Positions 8,208 to 17,147 of a DNA stretch of 64,000 bases are shown here, in pieces. The stretch covers positions 2,802,501-2,866,500 of the forward strand of contig NZ_JACJUV010000001.1 in assembly GCF_014218805.1 (NCBI RefSeq), given 5' to 3'. The translations under genes and the position numbers were made by a program. Each line of letters starts with the position of its first letter. Position 1 is the first letter of the stretch. Under the pieces are notes generated by a model, which saw nothing but the letters and a program-made list of their open reading frames with translations, was not told the origin of the DNA and made no database searches. Origin of the DNA: Teredinibacter franksiae (GTDB lineage: Bacteria > Pseudomonadota > Gammaproteobacteria > Pseudomonadales > Cellvibrionaceae).

Positions 8208-9289
8208 TTAGTGGAGTACCGCTTCACAATTGGCGTAAGCCGGTCTTCTTTGCAGTCCTAACGCCTTTACTGCAAGCATAAGCTTCTCCTTACAGCCAAC
8301 CAAACTTTTGAATTTAGATTCAAACTGGGTGGTCAGTATAAGCCATTCACGGCTGGAGATATTGAGGCGCTCAAGAATGGGAGGCAAGTTATTGTCGATA
8401 AAGCCACGCTTGTATTCACGAATAGCCCTTCCGGTAATATCTACAAGCTGCACGTAATCTTGTAGATGAAAGGGTAGGCCCTGGGGCATGGGTTCTCTTG
8501 GGTTACCCACAAATTCGGCGAGTTTTAATTGCTTTGAATTATCTGTTTTTAGGGTATCAATACGGCGTTTAATGGAGGTGTGCTCAGATTCCTCAGGGGT
8601 CTTGGCCATTTTGGCTCGAATGGGGTTCAAATCCACGTAGGCCATACAGGCGGCTAAGGCTTTTTCATCGAGCAAAGCTTGTGATTTAAACCAGCGCTGA
8701 CCAACATGGATGTTGGAATTGCAGGTTTTGCAGGAGCAAAAACCTGTCCAGAAGCGTCCTGTACATTGATCTTCGGCGTTTGCCATGCGGGCAATGGGCT
8801 CGTTAAGGCCCACATCCAGCGGCTGATATTGGCTAGTTTAAGCCGCCATTGATCCAGCTTTTCTTTAACGGCAAGCCATTGGGCTTCGTCGAGTAGCTCA
8901 CCCCTAAAATTTCTGAGTTAAGAGGGTGCCTTTGTAGAGCTTGTGCCAGCGTTCACATACTTCTAGGTCCGTTAGGCTTTGGGCTTCAGCCAGATTGATG
9001 TGTAGCACCACATGGTGGTGGTTACTCATTACGGCGTAGGCACACACGTCAATGCAGAAAATCTCACCCAAAAATAGAATACGGTCTTCAACCCATTGGC
9101 GGCGGTATTCGTAATCTTTGCCGGTTAGCGCATCAAGGCCACAGAGAAAGGCTCTGCGTACACAGCGAGAGGTACACGACTGCAGGACGCAGGAGGTAGA
9201 GCGACGCAGGATGCCAAAGCCGAGTGGTAGTAGGGTGTGGCTTCTAGGGAGATTTGTTGCTTCCTTGAGTTTCTTTTTGCTGTTGTAAT
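8208..9289 (-). pseudogene. Degenerate REP-associated Y1 (HUH) transposase gene
   Basis: On the minus strand the pieces of a RAYT/IS200-like transposase can be followed in order: KQQISLEATPYYH near 9225-9265, then SRCVRRAFLCG, YEYRRQWVEDRILFLGE, the HUH-type motif YAVMSNHHHVVLH near 9015-9050, and HKLYKGTLLTQKF. After a frame change come the C-terminal pieces RFW, RWFKSQALLDEKAL and YVDLNPIRAKMAKTPEESEHTSI, in the open frame 8208-8813. Damage includes a lost start codon (ATT at 9289), a stop and frameshift at about 8910, a frame change near 8815, a roughly 49-base insertion after PYYH (9175-9223), and a second insertion near 8700-8750 carrying two hairpins. The protein cannot be made intact. 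Confidence 0.8.
8701..8746. repeat. Two-hairpin insertion inside the RAYT pseudogene
   Basis: CCAACATGGATGTTGG (8701-8716) is a perfect 7-bp-arm palindrome. Next to it, CAGGTTTTGC and GCAAAAACCTG (8722-8746) form a second stem with one bulged base. The pair splits the conserved FW...FKSQALL segment of the transposase in frame, so it is a short inserted element rather than part of the gene. Confidence 0.6.
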
Positions 9290-9312
9290 GTACAGTGGTT
9301 TGCGGCGGGGTT

Positions 9313-9333
9313 CAAGTGTTAGTGTGGATGTCC
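9313..9333. repeat. Dispersed REP-like repeat, copy 2
   Basis: Identical over 21 bases to 5493-5513; the palindromic half has decayed here (TCCGCG instead of TCCACA). It lies just upstream of the broken transposase gene. Confidence 0.6.
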
Positions 9334-9606
9334 GCGAGTGTTAGTTCCCTGGACACATTTTGGCACGGCGTAGAACTCAGATTGTTAAAAGCCCCGCTCT
9401 ATAGGCCCTGCTAGTAAGGAATCTGGTATGAGTCTGGTATGAGTCTGGTCATACCTTACTTGTATCACGTAGAATACGCCGCCTAAAGCTCCAGACTAAC
9501 GGGCCACATAATCCGCAGACCCGGAGTTCGAGTCAGGGACGGCCATTTTTTTATCTCTCATTGTTTTTTGATTCACCCAAGCAAGCACACTTTAAAAGGT
9601 TGGAAT
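9334..9606. other. Intergenic region with short direct repeats
   Basis: Contains three near-tandem copies of TCTGGTATGAG or TCTGGTCATA around 9420-9455 and an inverted repeat GGTATGA/TCATACC there. A T-loop-like GTTCGAGTC at 9526-9534 does not fold into a tRNA. No gene was recognised. Confidence 0.5.
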
Positions 9607-9978
9607 ATGTCGATCATTCACAAGCTACTGGGCGCCATTATTTTACTTATCGATTGGCTGACAACACCCAAGAGTGTGCGTCGTAGCGATCACCAGCAAA
9701 CCGCGATTAATGAGCAGGCCAAAGCTTTAACTCTTTATCAGTACAAGGCCTGTCCCTTTTGCGTAAAAGTTCGACGCTCGATGAAGCGGCACGCTTTGCC
9801 GATCGAAACACGCGATGCCAAACGTTCCGAAACGGCAAAACATGAATTGGTTAACGGCGGTGGTAAACTCAAAGTGCCTTGCCTTAAAATCATCGACAGC
9901 AGTGGCGACGTGAACTGGATGTATGAATCCAAAGCGATTATTCGGTACTTGGAAGAGCGGTTCACGCAGGCGGCTTGA
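9607..9978 (+). CDS. Glutaredoxin-family protein with N-terminal membrane segment
   Basis: The 123-residue product starts at ATG 9607 behind AAAGG; a longer TTG start at 9568 is less likely. Residues 4-19 (IHKLLGAIILLIDWLT) are hydrophobic and could anchor it to the membrane. The glutaredoxin domain follows: LTLYQYKACPFCVKVRRS holds the CPFC redox motif, KLKVPCLKI the conserved cis-proline and MYESKAIIRYLEERF the C-terminal helix. It should reduce disulfides or glutathionylated targets at the inner membrane. It is monocistronic. Confidence 0.9.
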   Translation: MSIIHKLLGAIILLIDWLTTPKSVRRSDHQQTAINEQAKALTLYQYKACPFCVKVRRSMKRHALPIETRDAKRSETAKHELVNGGGKLKVPCLKIIDSSGDVNWMYESKAIIRYLEERFTQAA

Positions 9979-10371
9979 TGCTCTTCATGCCCTCATAAGG
10001 TTTTCACAACGCTTGCGAGCTTCGCGCAGCTGCGATACGTGCATTCTTTCTAGACAAGTCAAACCTACGTTGTTTACTGCTAGCGATGAACCGTCCCATA
10101 TCCGCCTCCAGGCGAAATTGCATGAGTATATAAAACCAGACTAAATCAGAATTTTTTATCACTACTATTCTCTAAAGCTAAATTTTTTTTTGCCTAAAGC
10201 GACGCTTCGTTGTTATATCTGGGTTATTCCCTTTATCATAATATGTAGAGAATGGTTTTGCTAAAGTATTCTTTACAGCCTCGCGGGTAGGTTCTTCTAA
10301 TTTATAAATTAAGCGATCTTTTTTGGGGTGCGCTTAGACCAAAAGTTAGCTCACTCAAACCATGAGCTTCA

Positions 10372-10429
10372 GCCATATGGATATGTAACACCACCTGGTG
10401 GTATTACGCATGACGCGCATAGCGTAGTC
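10372..10429 (-). pseudogene. Fragment of a second REP-associated transposase
   Basis: This stretch aligns by eye with 8983-9048, the HUH-motif region of the neighbouring RAYT pseudogene: shared GCTTCAGCCA, ATGT.A.CACCAC.TGGTGGT and TTAC.CAT. The frame is broken and flanking homology fades within tens of bases. The surrounding 9979-10513 contains no gene. Confidence 0.5.
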
Positions 10430-10513
10430 ACGACGAAGAGTAAGCCCCGCGCAGCTCCAATTTAGGTGATATGCCCAATAAATACTTGGGCATATCATTA
10501 TCACTGCAGTTAT

Positions 10514-11455
10514 TTACGCTGAAACGTTGATTATAATTTTACCTTGCGCGCGACCCGTTTCACTGCGGTCGTGCGCTTCTGCTACCTGATCTAACGTGAA
10601 CTCACTGTCAATGTTAACTTTTAACTTACCTGCATCAGCAAGCTCTGCTAGCTTCTCTAGTTGTTCTCGGTTCGGCTGTACAAAGCAGAAAGATGCAGAG
10701 ACACCATGTTTAGTCGCAATAGCATGATCTGGATTTTCCGTAACGGAAACCAGGCGTCCACCTTTTTTTAATGTTTTCCAGCTGTTCGCTTGCGTATCAC
10801 CACCAATGGTATCGAATACAACGTCAATATCTTTTAACTCCGAGAAGTCTTCCTTATTATAATCAATGGTTTGATCGGCACCGAGGCTCTTTACCAGCTC
10901 TGTGTTTCTTGACGACGTTGTTGTATAAACATAAGCGCCACGGAGTTTTGCTAACTGGATAGCGAATTGCCCTACAGCACCAGAACCTGCGTGAATTAAC
11001 GCACGCTCGCCTGCTTCTAATTTGGCAAATTCATAGAGCGACTGCCATGCCGTTAATGCGGCCAATGGTACCCCGGCCGCTTCTTGCCAGGTTAGTGAGT
11101 TAGGTTTAATCGCAGCTTCATCAGCCGCCACGGTCTGATATTCGGCATAGCTGCCGTTTTTGGTTATATCCGGACGGCTATATACAGCGTCTCCTACTTT
11201 GAGGTTATCTACATTTTTACCAATGGCAGCAACTTCACCTGAAACATCCCAGCCCAATGTTAATGGCAATAGATGATTAAGCATTGGCTGTAAGTAGCCT
11301 TCTCGAATTTTCCAATCTACTGGGTTCACGGATGCCGATTTTACTTTGATGAGTATTTCGTTATCGGCGGGCGTTGGTATGGCGATGTCATTCAACATTA
11401 ATACGTTGCGGTCACCAAAACTATTGATTTGAACTGCTTTCATTAAGTTGCTCAT
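10514..11455 (-). CDS. NADP-dependent oxidoreductase, MDR/quinone reductase type
   Basis: The 313-residue enzyme of the zinc-free medium-chain dehydrogenase superfamily has the GroES-like N-terminal half (SVNPVDWKIREGY, GWDVSGEVAAIG) and a Rossmann half with the nucleotide-binding motif HAGSGAVGQFAIQLAKLRGAY. It ends with AHDRSETGRAQGKIIINV. Catalytic-zinc cysteines are absent, as in quinone reductases. ATG 11455 is preferred over the longer 11503 start because AAAAGAGAATTT precedes it. The likely role is NAD(P)H-dependent reduction of quinones or enones. No operon partner. Confidence 0.9.
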   Translation of the reverse strand: MSNLMKAVQINSFGDRNVLMLNDIAIPTPADNEILIKVKSASVNPVDWKIREGYLQPMLNHLLPLTLGWDVSGEVAAIGKNVDNLKVGDAVYSRPDITKNGSYAEYQTVAADEAAIKPNSLTWQEAAGVPLAALTAWQSLYEFAKLEAGERALIHAGSGAVGQFAIQLAKLRGAYVYTTTSSRNTELVKSLGADQTIDYNKEDFSELKDIDVVFDTIGGDTQANSWKTLKKGGRLVSVTENPDHAIATKHGVSASFCFVQPNREQLEKLAELADAGKLKVNIDSEFTLDQVAEAHDRSETGRAQGKIIINVSA

Positions 11456-11735
11456 AAATTCTCTTTTCAGGTGCTTGATTGCCAATGTGCAGGTAGCATA
11501 CATCTAAATGCTTGGCTTAGGTGGTGTGGGTACTCGAAAATACGGGCCTTCGGGTGAAGCCTTGGGCTATGTGTTGGTAATGCTGATGGTAGTGTTATGG
11601 AGGTGTTCTGATTGTGGAGGTGTTACATCCTAGGCTGTTCAGCAAAAACAGCTACCTAGGCCATGCATAATTACGCGGCGAAATCCTGCGGCGATGGACG
11701 CCCTACCCTGAATGTCTTTCGTCTGTTTTGCGGCA

Positions 11736-12038
11736 TTATGCCTCAATTAGTAATGGCTTGGTGTCCACTCTCTTATGAAGAACTCGTATAACGTTAGTGT
11801 GAGAGGAAGGAAGTATTGTGTAAAAAAATATATGGCTTGTAACGGGAAATTTTAGGTAGCCGGTTTTTATATAATCACAGGCGTTACTCAATTCGGAAGT
11901 ATCGGCAAGCAATTGGAAAGCTTCGTCAAACTGCCGCATATACATTTTACGCTGCTCTTTGCCCCATTTGCGTTGAGTATAGGCTGCAATAGATTTCAAA
12001 TCACTTTTAGCGAGCTTGGTAAGCTGAAATGTACCCAT
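11736..12038 (-). CDS. parE: ParE/RelE-family toxin
   Basis: The 100-residue protein has the ParE fold pattern: FQLTKLAKSDLKSIAAYT, the conserved KWGKEQRKMYMRQFDEAFQLLAD helix and the C-terminal strands KFPVTSHIFFYTI and VIRVLHKRVD. ParE toxins inhibit DNA gyrase. Its ATG overlaps the antitoxin stop codon (TAATG), giving translational coupling. Full length, no lesions. Confidence 0.9.
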   Translation of the reverse strand: MGTFQLTKLAKSDLKSIAAYTQRKWGKEQRKMYMRQFDEAFQLLADTSELSNACDYIKTGYLKFPVTSHIFFYTILPSSHTNVIRVLHKRVDTKPLLIEA

Positions 12039-12277
12039 TAACTCAGCTCGTCATCCAGCTCATTCATAAAGCTTTCGTAGCGATATTCAGCAGCGCCGCT
12101 TTTTTCGCCTTCTTCAAGCAAGTGCCGGAGTGTGGCAAGCTTTTGCTCGCTGCCCTCTAGTACTCTTAAGCCTGCACGAACTACTTCGCTGGCGGAGGCG
12201 TAACGACCCTCGGCTATTTGTTGGGCTATAAAGCCGTCAAAGTGGTCTCCAAGGGTCATACTGGTGTTTTTTGGCAT
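12038..12277 (-). CDS. parD: ParD-family antitoxin
   Basis: The 79-residue protein starts with a ribbon-helix-helix domain: MTLGDHFDGFIAQQIAEGRY followed by ASASEVVRAGLRVLEGSEQK, the ParD/CopG signature. The acidic C-terminal tail (YESFMNELDDELS) would wrap the toxin. It precedes parE and overlaps it by one base. As in other ParDE systems it should autorepress. The AT-rich stretch 12290-12330, upstream, with several GGTA/TACC elements, is the likely operator region, although no clean palindrome was found. Confidence 0.9.
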   Translation of the reverse strand: MPKNTSMTLGDHFDGFIAQQIAEGRYASASEVVRAGLRVLEGSEQKLATLRHLLEEGEKSGAAEYRYESFMNELDDELS

Positions 12278-12578
12278 GTTGGGGTACCTTGAATATCAAA
12301 TATAGGTATATGATGGTACTTGGGCGTAATCATACCGTCAACCAAGCGCCGCTTGCTACGCTCGCTTTGGGGTGCAGCGCCATGTTACCCCTATGTTCCA
12401 CTGCACTTGCCGCGCTTTTTAAGCGGTATTTAGTGATGGCGTTAATTTCAATCGTTGTTTTTTAATGGTGATAGTGACAATCGAATTTCCCTATTCGCTA
12501 CTACAGGTCTGGGCTTAAATTTGCTACTAGAGACTATCGAAGTGGGCATTTAGACCAATATTTATCTTGGAGGATATA

Positions 12579-12755
12579 ATGAGCAAGAAATCTACCAAAG
12601 ACTCAGTAACTAATGCCAGCGTTCGCATTTCAATTGAGGAGCAAACGGCTGCCTTTTTAAATTCAGGTGGGTCTATCCAGCAAATAGACAAGGGCACAAG
12701 TGGGCAGGTTAGTCACGCAAGTCCGGAAAAATCTAATGTGAAAAATAGCTCATAG
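12579..12755 (+). CDS. Small protein with SutA-like FLxxGGxIQxI motif
   Basis: ATG 12579 follows a perfect GGAGG six bases upstream, so the 58-residue frame is very likely translated. The segment VRISIEEQTAAFLNSGG then SIQQIDKG resembles the conserved helix-plus-turn (FLxxGGxVQxV) of SutA-type RNA polymerase-binding proteins, with low-complexity Ser/Lys ends. SutA modulates transcription in slow growth; transfer of that function to this protein is only a suggestion from a short motif. Confidence 0.65.
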   Translation: MSKKSTKDSVTNASVRISIEEQTAAFLNSGGSIQQIDKGTSGQVSHASPEKSNVKNSS

Positions 12756-13200
12756 GTTCAACGTTTGGTGTGAGAAAACTTACCCACACCGCCGCTTAGA
12801 TAGTCATAGATTCGAAAAAAGTAGTTGCTTTTTGATAACAACCACTTCCGATAATTTCGTCGCTAGTGTCTACCTTTTTGAAAAAATCCGTACTATAGAC
12901 TTGTCGAGTATCAGCCCCTGTATATACAAATTTACGGCGTTGAAAGCTTGCTGACGGCGGCGTAATATTCGACTGGCCACGGCTTTTTGCACACAAATAA
13001 CACCCGTTAGTTTTTTGTCGGGTTCAAGTGTTAGCCTAGGTGTAAGTGAGCGAAGAGTGTTTAGGTTGTTATAGAAATAGCATGCGTTTCTTTGGGTTAA
13101 CTATTCGATATTCTATATTTGATAGCGGCTGCAGTTTTGGCCTATTAATGGCTGTGGCCTAAAGCAATAAATACCAACGTACTCATAATTAGCGGCTTCT
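12756..13200. other. Intergenic region
   Basis: No convincing gene. It holds an inverted repeat GGTGTG/CACACC at about 12768-12791 and a third partial match (CAAGTGTTAG, 13025-13034) to the dispersed repeat at 5493 and 9313. Confidence 0.45.
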
Positions 13201-13677
13201 ATGCAACCTTTTAATACCCAATTTACATTGTCTCGTGAATATCTTGCTGAATGTTTTGATCAGTCGTTACCCCATGGGAAAAATCCCAAGCCCAACTTTT
13301 TATTCCCTGCATTGTTGTTTTCTTCTGGTGCGGCATTACTCTTTTTTTCTGAGCATTATAAGTTTGTAGCGAGTATGTCAATTGCTTTGGGCGTACTGGA
13401 GCTGATCCACATTCGCTTTCGGAGAGCTTGGTGGTTAGCTCGGCAGATGTGGGGGAAAAGTGCCGGTTGTGAAGTGAAATTAAACATAAATGAAGACGGA
13501 GTTCAAACGCAGAACCCCTATACGAAAACAGTGCTATTGTGGACCGATATCAAAAGGGTAATTGAAACCGATTTAGGGCTCATTCTAGTGGCTAAATCTG
13601 GAGGTCAGCAGTACCTGTCTAAAACGTTATTTTCTGCCGAGTTGATTGGCGACATTGTTGCTAGGGTTGACGGTTAA
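13201..13677 (+). CDS. YcxB-like membrane protein
   Basis: The 158-residue protein begins with FTLSREYLAECFDQSL, then two adjacent membrane segments (about residues 31-70, FLFPALLFSSGAALLFF and FVASMSIALGVLELIHI). A soluble C-terminal domain follows with VKLNINEDGVQTQNPYTKT, VLLWTDIKRVIET and LILVAKSGGQQYLSKT. The hydrophobic hairpin followed by the TxxxxW-type beta domain is typical of YcxB-like proteins of unknown function. It stands alone. Confidence 0.7.
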   Translation: MQPFNTQFTLSREYLAECFDQSLPHGKNPKPNFLFPALLFSSGAALLFFSEHYKFVASMSIALGVLELIHIRFRRAWWLARQMWGKSAGCEVKLNINEDGVQTQNPYTKTVLLWTDIKRVIETDLGLILVAKSGGQQYLSKTLFSAELIGDIVARVDG

Positions 13678-13917
13678 GAGTCCTTTCTAAAAAATAGTGC
13701 CACAACTACAGCAAAGAACAAGACGTACTACGATAACCTAGCTTTCGGTTATCTATACACAAGCCAGCAAAAAAAATGCGTTATTGGGGTTGCGGAGTGA
13801 AACGGTGCTGGAAAAGCCGTGCCCTTCTAAGGCGTCATATTCCTTTCAAATAGTGCTTTGACTACTCATGGCCAAATTAACTATAACCAAACAAGCAAAT
13901 GGCTTTAGGGAGTTTTT

Positions 13918-15489
13918 TTGAATCAAATATACCGTTCAAATACTTGCGTATATCGTACATTTCTGCTCTTTATAAGCTTGGCTGTTTTCACGCATTCGGC
14001 AATAGGTGAGAGTGATGAAGGCGCTCTTATTAGCGAAGAGCGCATTAAATTACTTGAACAGCGCATAGGGCAATTAGAATCGACCGCCGATAAACAAAAA
14101 GTACAAACACGCGAGCATCGGAAAACAAACGGTATTCCCGTAAATTTCGACAATACAACTGAGAGCCGATCGGGAACAACATTTTTAGATGATAAAGAAG
14201 TAGCCGATCGCGTGGAGCGAGTACTGAATAATTACGTGGATATTTCCGGTTACTTTCGTGCGGGCTACGGGAGAAATAGCGAAGGTGGAATTCAGCCAGG
14301 ATTTAAGGCGCCAGGCGCAATGGCCAAGTATCGTTTAGGCAATGAAGCGGAAAATTTCGGCGAAGTTATTATAGGTAAAAACTTTTATACGCCAGATAAT
14401 TTTGCTGTGGGCCAAAATGGATCAACGGTTAGCGCGTCAGGGCCTGTTGCGCATGTACAGTTGAGAATTGATTTCTTTAACCCTCATGATGAGTTTTCGA
14501 ATGCGAGCAACACCGATGTTGGTTTTCCCGAAGCGTGGGCGTCGCTTGGCAACGTTTTAAAATCGATGCCTACAGTAAAATTTTGGGCCGGCAATCGTTT
14601 TTATCGGCGTCACGATATTGGTGTTAATGATTTCTTTTTCTGGAATATGAGTGGCGGAGGTGCTGGGGTTGAAGATATTACCTTGGGCGGTGGGAAGTTG
14701 GCCGTGGCCTGGATTGGATCTGGCGCAACCAGTGGCTTTAGTAACCTTCCGCAACCCAACCCTGAAGATAAAGCGGGGTTTAGTAAAACCAATTTGGATA
14801 TTCGCTTTTATGACCTTCCGGTGTTCAAAGGAAATGCAGAGATTGGCCTAATATTATCACGCGCCAAAACGGGGCTTGATGCGGAAGGTAATAGTGGGCC
14901 AGAAAGCACCGGTTATTCATTACATTTTGTCCATAGTAAATCGCAGTTTATTAGCCACGATGGCGTCAATAAATTTTCAGTTCAATATGGAACCAAGGCG
15001 GCGAAAACATTTAGTTCGGGGTTTGAAACCTTTCAGTTAGATGGTGGAACGTATATCCAGCCCGATAACGATGACTCCTGGCGTTTTCGCGTGACGGAAA
15101 ATTTCTCCGCTAATATTGGCGATCACTTTTCACTGGGCCCGGTTCTAATTTATCAAGTTACAGATTACGGCGAAAATGTGGGCAAGCAAACGTGGATATC
15201 AGCCGGGGTTCGGCCAATTTACCATTTCGATGATCGCATAAGCCTTGCGTTCGAGGCTGGTTGGGATCATGTAGACTCAGAGGTCTTTGATACAAGCGAC
15301 CACCTTTACAAGATAACCATTGCACCGCAAATATCCTTGGGCGGTCGTTTTAATAGTCGCCCGGTAATTCGGGCCTACGCGACCTATGCTGGATGGGGAG
15401 ATGATTTTGTCGGACAGGTGGGGGGTAATGACTATTTGGGTAAAAATAATAGTGCTTCATTTGGAGTTCAAATGGAAGCATGGTGGTGA
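13918..15489 (+). CDS. LamB/maltoporin-type outer-membrane porin
   Basis: The 523-residue precursor starts at TTG 13918 behind AGGGAG. A signal peptide (to about 30) is followed by a short coiled coil (ISEERIKLLEQRIGQLEST). The remainder is a beta-barrel with LamB-like landmarks: YVDISGYFRAGYGRNSEGG, EVIIGKNFY, RFYRRHDIGVNDFFFWNMSGGGAGVED and WISAGVRPIYHF. It ends with aromatic residues (EAWW), as outer-membrane proteins do. It should allow diffusion of oligosaccharides across the outer membrane. The substrate is not evident because no sugar genes adjoin it. Confidence 0.88.
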   Translation: MNQIYRSNTCVYRTFLLFISLAVFTHSAIGESDEGALISEERIKLLEQRIGQLESTADKQKVQTREHRKTNGIPVNFDNTTESRSGTTFLDDKEVADRVERVLNNYVDISGYFRAGYGRNSEGGIQPGFKAPGAMAKYRLGNEAENFGEVIIGKNFYTPDNFAVGQNGSTVSASGPVAHVQLRIDFFNPHDEFSNASNTDVGFPEAWASLGNVLKSMPTVKFWAGNRFYRRHDIGVNDFFFWNMSGGGAGVEDITLGGGKLAVAWIGSGATSGFSNLPQPNPEDKAGFSKTNLDIRFYDLPVFKGNAEIGLILSRAKTGLDAEGNSGPESTGYSLHFVHSKSQFISHDGVNKFSVQYGTKAAKTFSSGFETFQLDGGTYIQPDNDDSWRFRVTENFSANIGDHFSLGPVLIYQVTDYGENVGKQTWISAGVRPIYHFDDRISLAFEAGWDHVDSEVFDTSDHLYKITIAPQISLGGRFNSRPVIRAYATYAGWGDDFVGQVGGNDYLGKNNSASFGVQMEAWW

Positions 15490-15558
15490 ATGAGTTAAGT
15501 AAAACACTGATTTCCTGATTAATAGAGGCGCCCTAATGTTAGCGTGGCTGCGCTTAAT

Positions 15559-15618
15559 GTGGTGCTCAAAGTGGTGCTCAAAGTAGCGCTCAAAGTAGCG
15601 CTCAAAGTAGCGCTCAAA
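15559..15618. repeat. 12-bp tandem repeat, five copies
   Basis: Two copies of GTGGTGCTCAAA followed by three of GTAGCGCTCAAA. The array lies between the porin stop and rbgA. Two minus-strand open frames across it are artefacts of the repeat. Confidence 0.9.
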
Positions 15619-15735
15619 GTAATGGAAGCCACCTTTAGCGTTAGCAACGCCGGGCATTGGCCGCCGGATTCTTTACAGCAGTAATTTACCAATAAAGACG
15701 GTAAAATAGCGGTCTTTCGATAAGCTGAGTGGCGT

Positions 15736-16581
15736 ATGTTAATAAATTGGTATCCGGGCCATATGAATAAGGCTCGTAAGCAGGTCAAGGAGATAATGCC
15801 TCGGGTTGATGTGGTGATCGAGGTGTTAGATGCACGTTTGCCCTATTCCAGCACCAACCCTATGATCGAGCAATTACGGGGGACAAAGCCCTACCTAAAA
15901 GTGTTGAGTAAATCAGATTTGGCCGACGAGGCAATTACTCAAGCTTGGCAGGCGTTTTTTCGTCAACAGCGTAATATGGATGCCATCGCCATTAGTACTC
16001 GTAACACTAACCTCACTAAAACCATCCCCGACCGCGTGTTTAAGCTCGCTCCTTTTCGAGGTAATAAAAATAAACCCGTAACCGGGCTTATTTTGGGTAT
16101 TCCCAACGTTGGTAAATCGACACTAATTAATACCCTTGCCGGCCGACGAATAGCAAAGGTAGGAGATGAGCCAGCCATCACTAAAGGCCAACAACGGATA
16201 AAAATTTCCGAAGAATTCATCCTCATCGATTCTCCTGGAATGACTTGGCCCGGATCGAAAAATGAAATGATTAATTATCGCCTAGCAACCAGTGGCGCTA
16301 TTCGAGATACCGTCGTGGAATATGATCACTTAGCGATGTTCGCAATGGACTACGTGCTCCAGCGTTACCCAGATCGAGTAAGCGAGCGTTATCAAATTGA
16401 CGATTTAGTTGATTCCGCCTACGATGCCTTAGAACAAGTCGCAAAAAAACGTGGCTGTATGAAACGTGGCGGCGTAGATTTGTTGCGCGTTGGGGAATTA
16501 TTTATTCGCGAATTACGATCCGGAAAGCTCGGACGCATTAGTTTTGAAGAACCGCACCTTAGCTACATTTTTCGTGATTAA
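15736..16581 (+). CDS. rbgA: Ribosome biogenesis GTPase YlqF/RbgA
   Basis: The 281-residue protein is a circularly permuted GTPase. It begins NWYPGHMNKARKQVKE, has the G4 motif in LSKSDLAD (about residue 56), then G1 GIPNVGKSTLIN (about 119), G2 threonine in DEPAITKG and G3 DSPGMTWPG (about 164). The C-terminal RNA-binding region ends RSGKLGRISFE. RbgA acts in late assembly of the large ribosomal subunit. The FKBP gene follows after 8 bp, suggesting cotranscription. Confidence 0.95.
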   Translation: MLINWYPGHMNKARKQVKEIMPRVDVVIEVLDARLPYSSTNPMIEQLRGTKPYLKVLSKSDLADEAITQAWQAFFRQQRNMDAIAISTRNTNLTKTIPDRVFKLAPFRGNKNKPVTGLILGIPNVGKSTLINTLAGRRIAKVGDEPAITKGQQRIKISEEFILIDSPGMTWPGSKNEMINYRLATSGAIRDTVVEYDHLAMFAMDYVLQRYPDRVSERYQIDDLVDSAYDALEQVAKKRGCMKRGGVDLLRVGELFIRELRSGKLGRISFEEPHLSYIFRD

Positions 16582-16589
16582 AACAACAT

Positions 16590-17084
16590 ATGAGGGCAGA
16601 CAGTGTGAACACATTTGTTATCGTACTATTCATTGCGCTAATTGCGTATTTTACTTGGCAAGGTTCTGTTGGAAAGAAAAAGGCGAATGAAAATAGCGCA
16701 ATAGGCAATAAATTTCTTGAAAACAACAAACAGCAAGAAGGCGTTCTAGTCACAGCGTCTGGATTGCAGATGCTGAAGTTACAGCCGGGAACCGGTACAG
16801 AGCATGCCAAACCCTCAGATAAAGTTAGAGTGCATTATCACGGTACTCTAATCGACGGCAGCGTATTTGACAGCTCTGTAGATAGAGGTGAACCGATCGA
16901 GTTTAATTTGAACCAAGTGATTCCCGGTTGGACAGAAGGTCTTCAGCTAATGGTCGAAGGTGAAAAGAGCCGCTTATTTATCCCCAGTAATTTAGGTTAC
17001 GGCAACCGTAAATCCGGCTCGATTCCTGGCGGATCGGCACTCATTTTTGATGTAGAACTTCTCGCAATAACCACCAGCAACTAA
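16590..17084 (+). CDS. Membrane-anchored FKBP-type peptidyl-prolyl isomerase
   Basis: Residues 7-24 (NTFVIVLFIALIAYFTW) form a membrane anchor. After a linker comes an FKBP domain (about 60-162) with VRVHYHGTLIDGSVFDSS, the active-site FNLNQVIPGWTEGLQLMVEGEKSRLFIP and GYGNRKSGSIPGGSALIFDVEL. It would catalyse proline isomerisation on the periplasmic face. An alternative start is GTG 16605, preceded by GAGGG, which would place the anchor at the very N-terminus. It probably shares a transcript with rbgA. Confidence 0.92.
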   Translation: MRADSVNTFVIVLFIALIAYFTWQGSVGKKKANENSAIGNKFLENNKQQEGVLVTASGLQMLKLQPGTGTEHAKPSDKVRVHYHGTLIDGSVFDSSVDRGEPIEFNLNQVIPGWTEGLQLMVEGEKSRLFIPSNLGYGNRKSGSIPGGSALIFDVELLAITTSN

Positions 17085-17147
17085 TTGATTGGTGTGTGGT
17101 AGCGTACTGGGGTTGTTGGGTGCTTTAGTACTTTGTATCCCAAAATT

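Noticed and set aside
9478..9545. tRNA-like 3' end (GTTCGAGTC T-loop followed by ACGGCCA)
   Set aside because: Only the T-loop fits; the T-stem has three mismatches, and no matching acceptor 5' strand or anticodon arm at normal spacing was found. At best a decayed remnant.
15457..15788. Minus-strand ORFs encoding tandem repeats over the 12-bp array
   Set aside because: They are translations of the DNA tandem repeat and overlap the real rbgA start.
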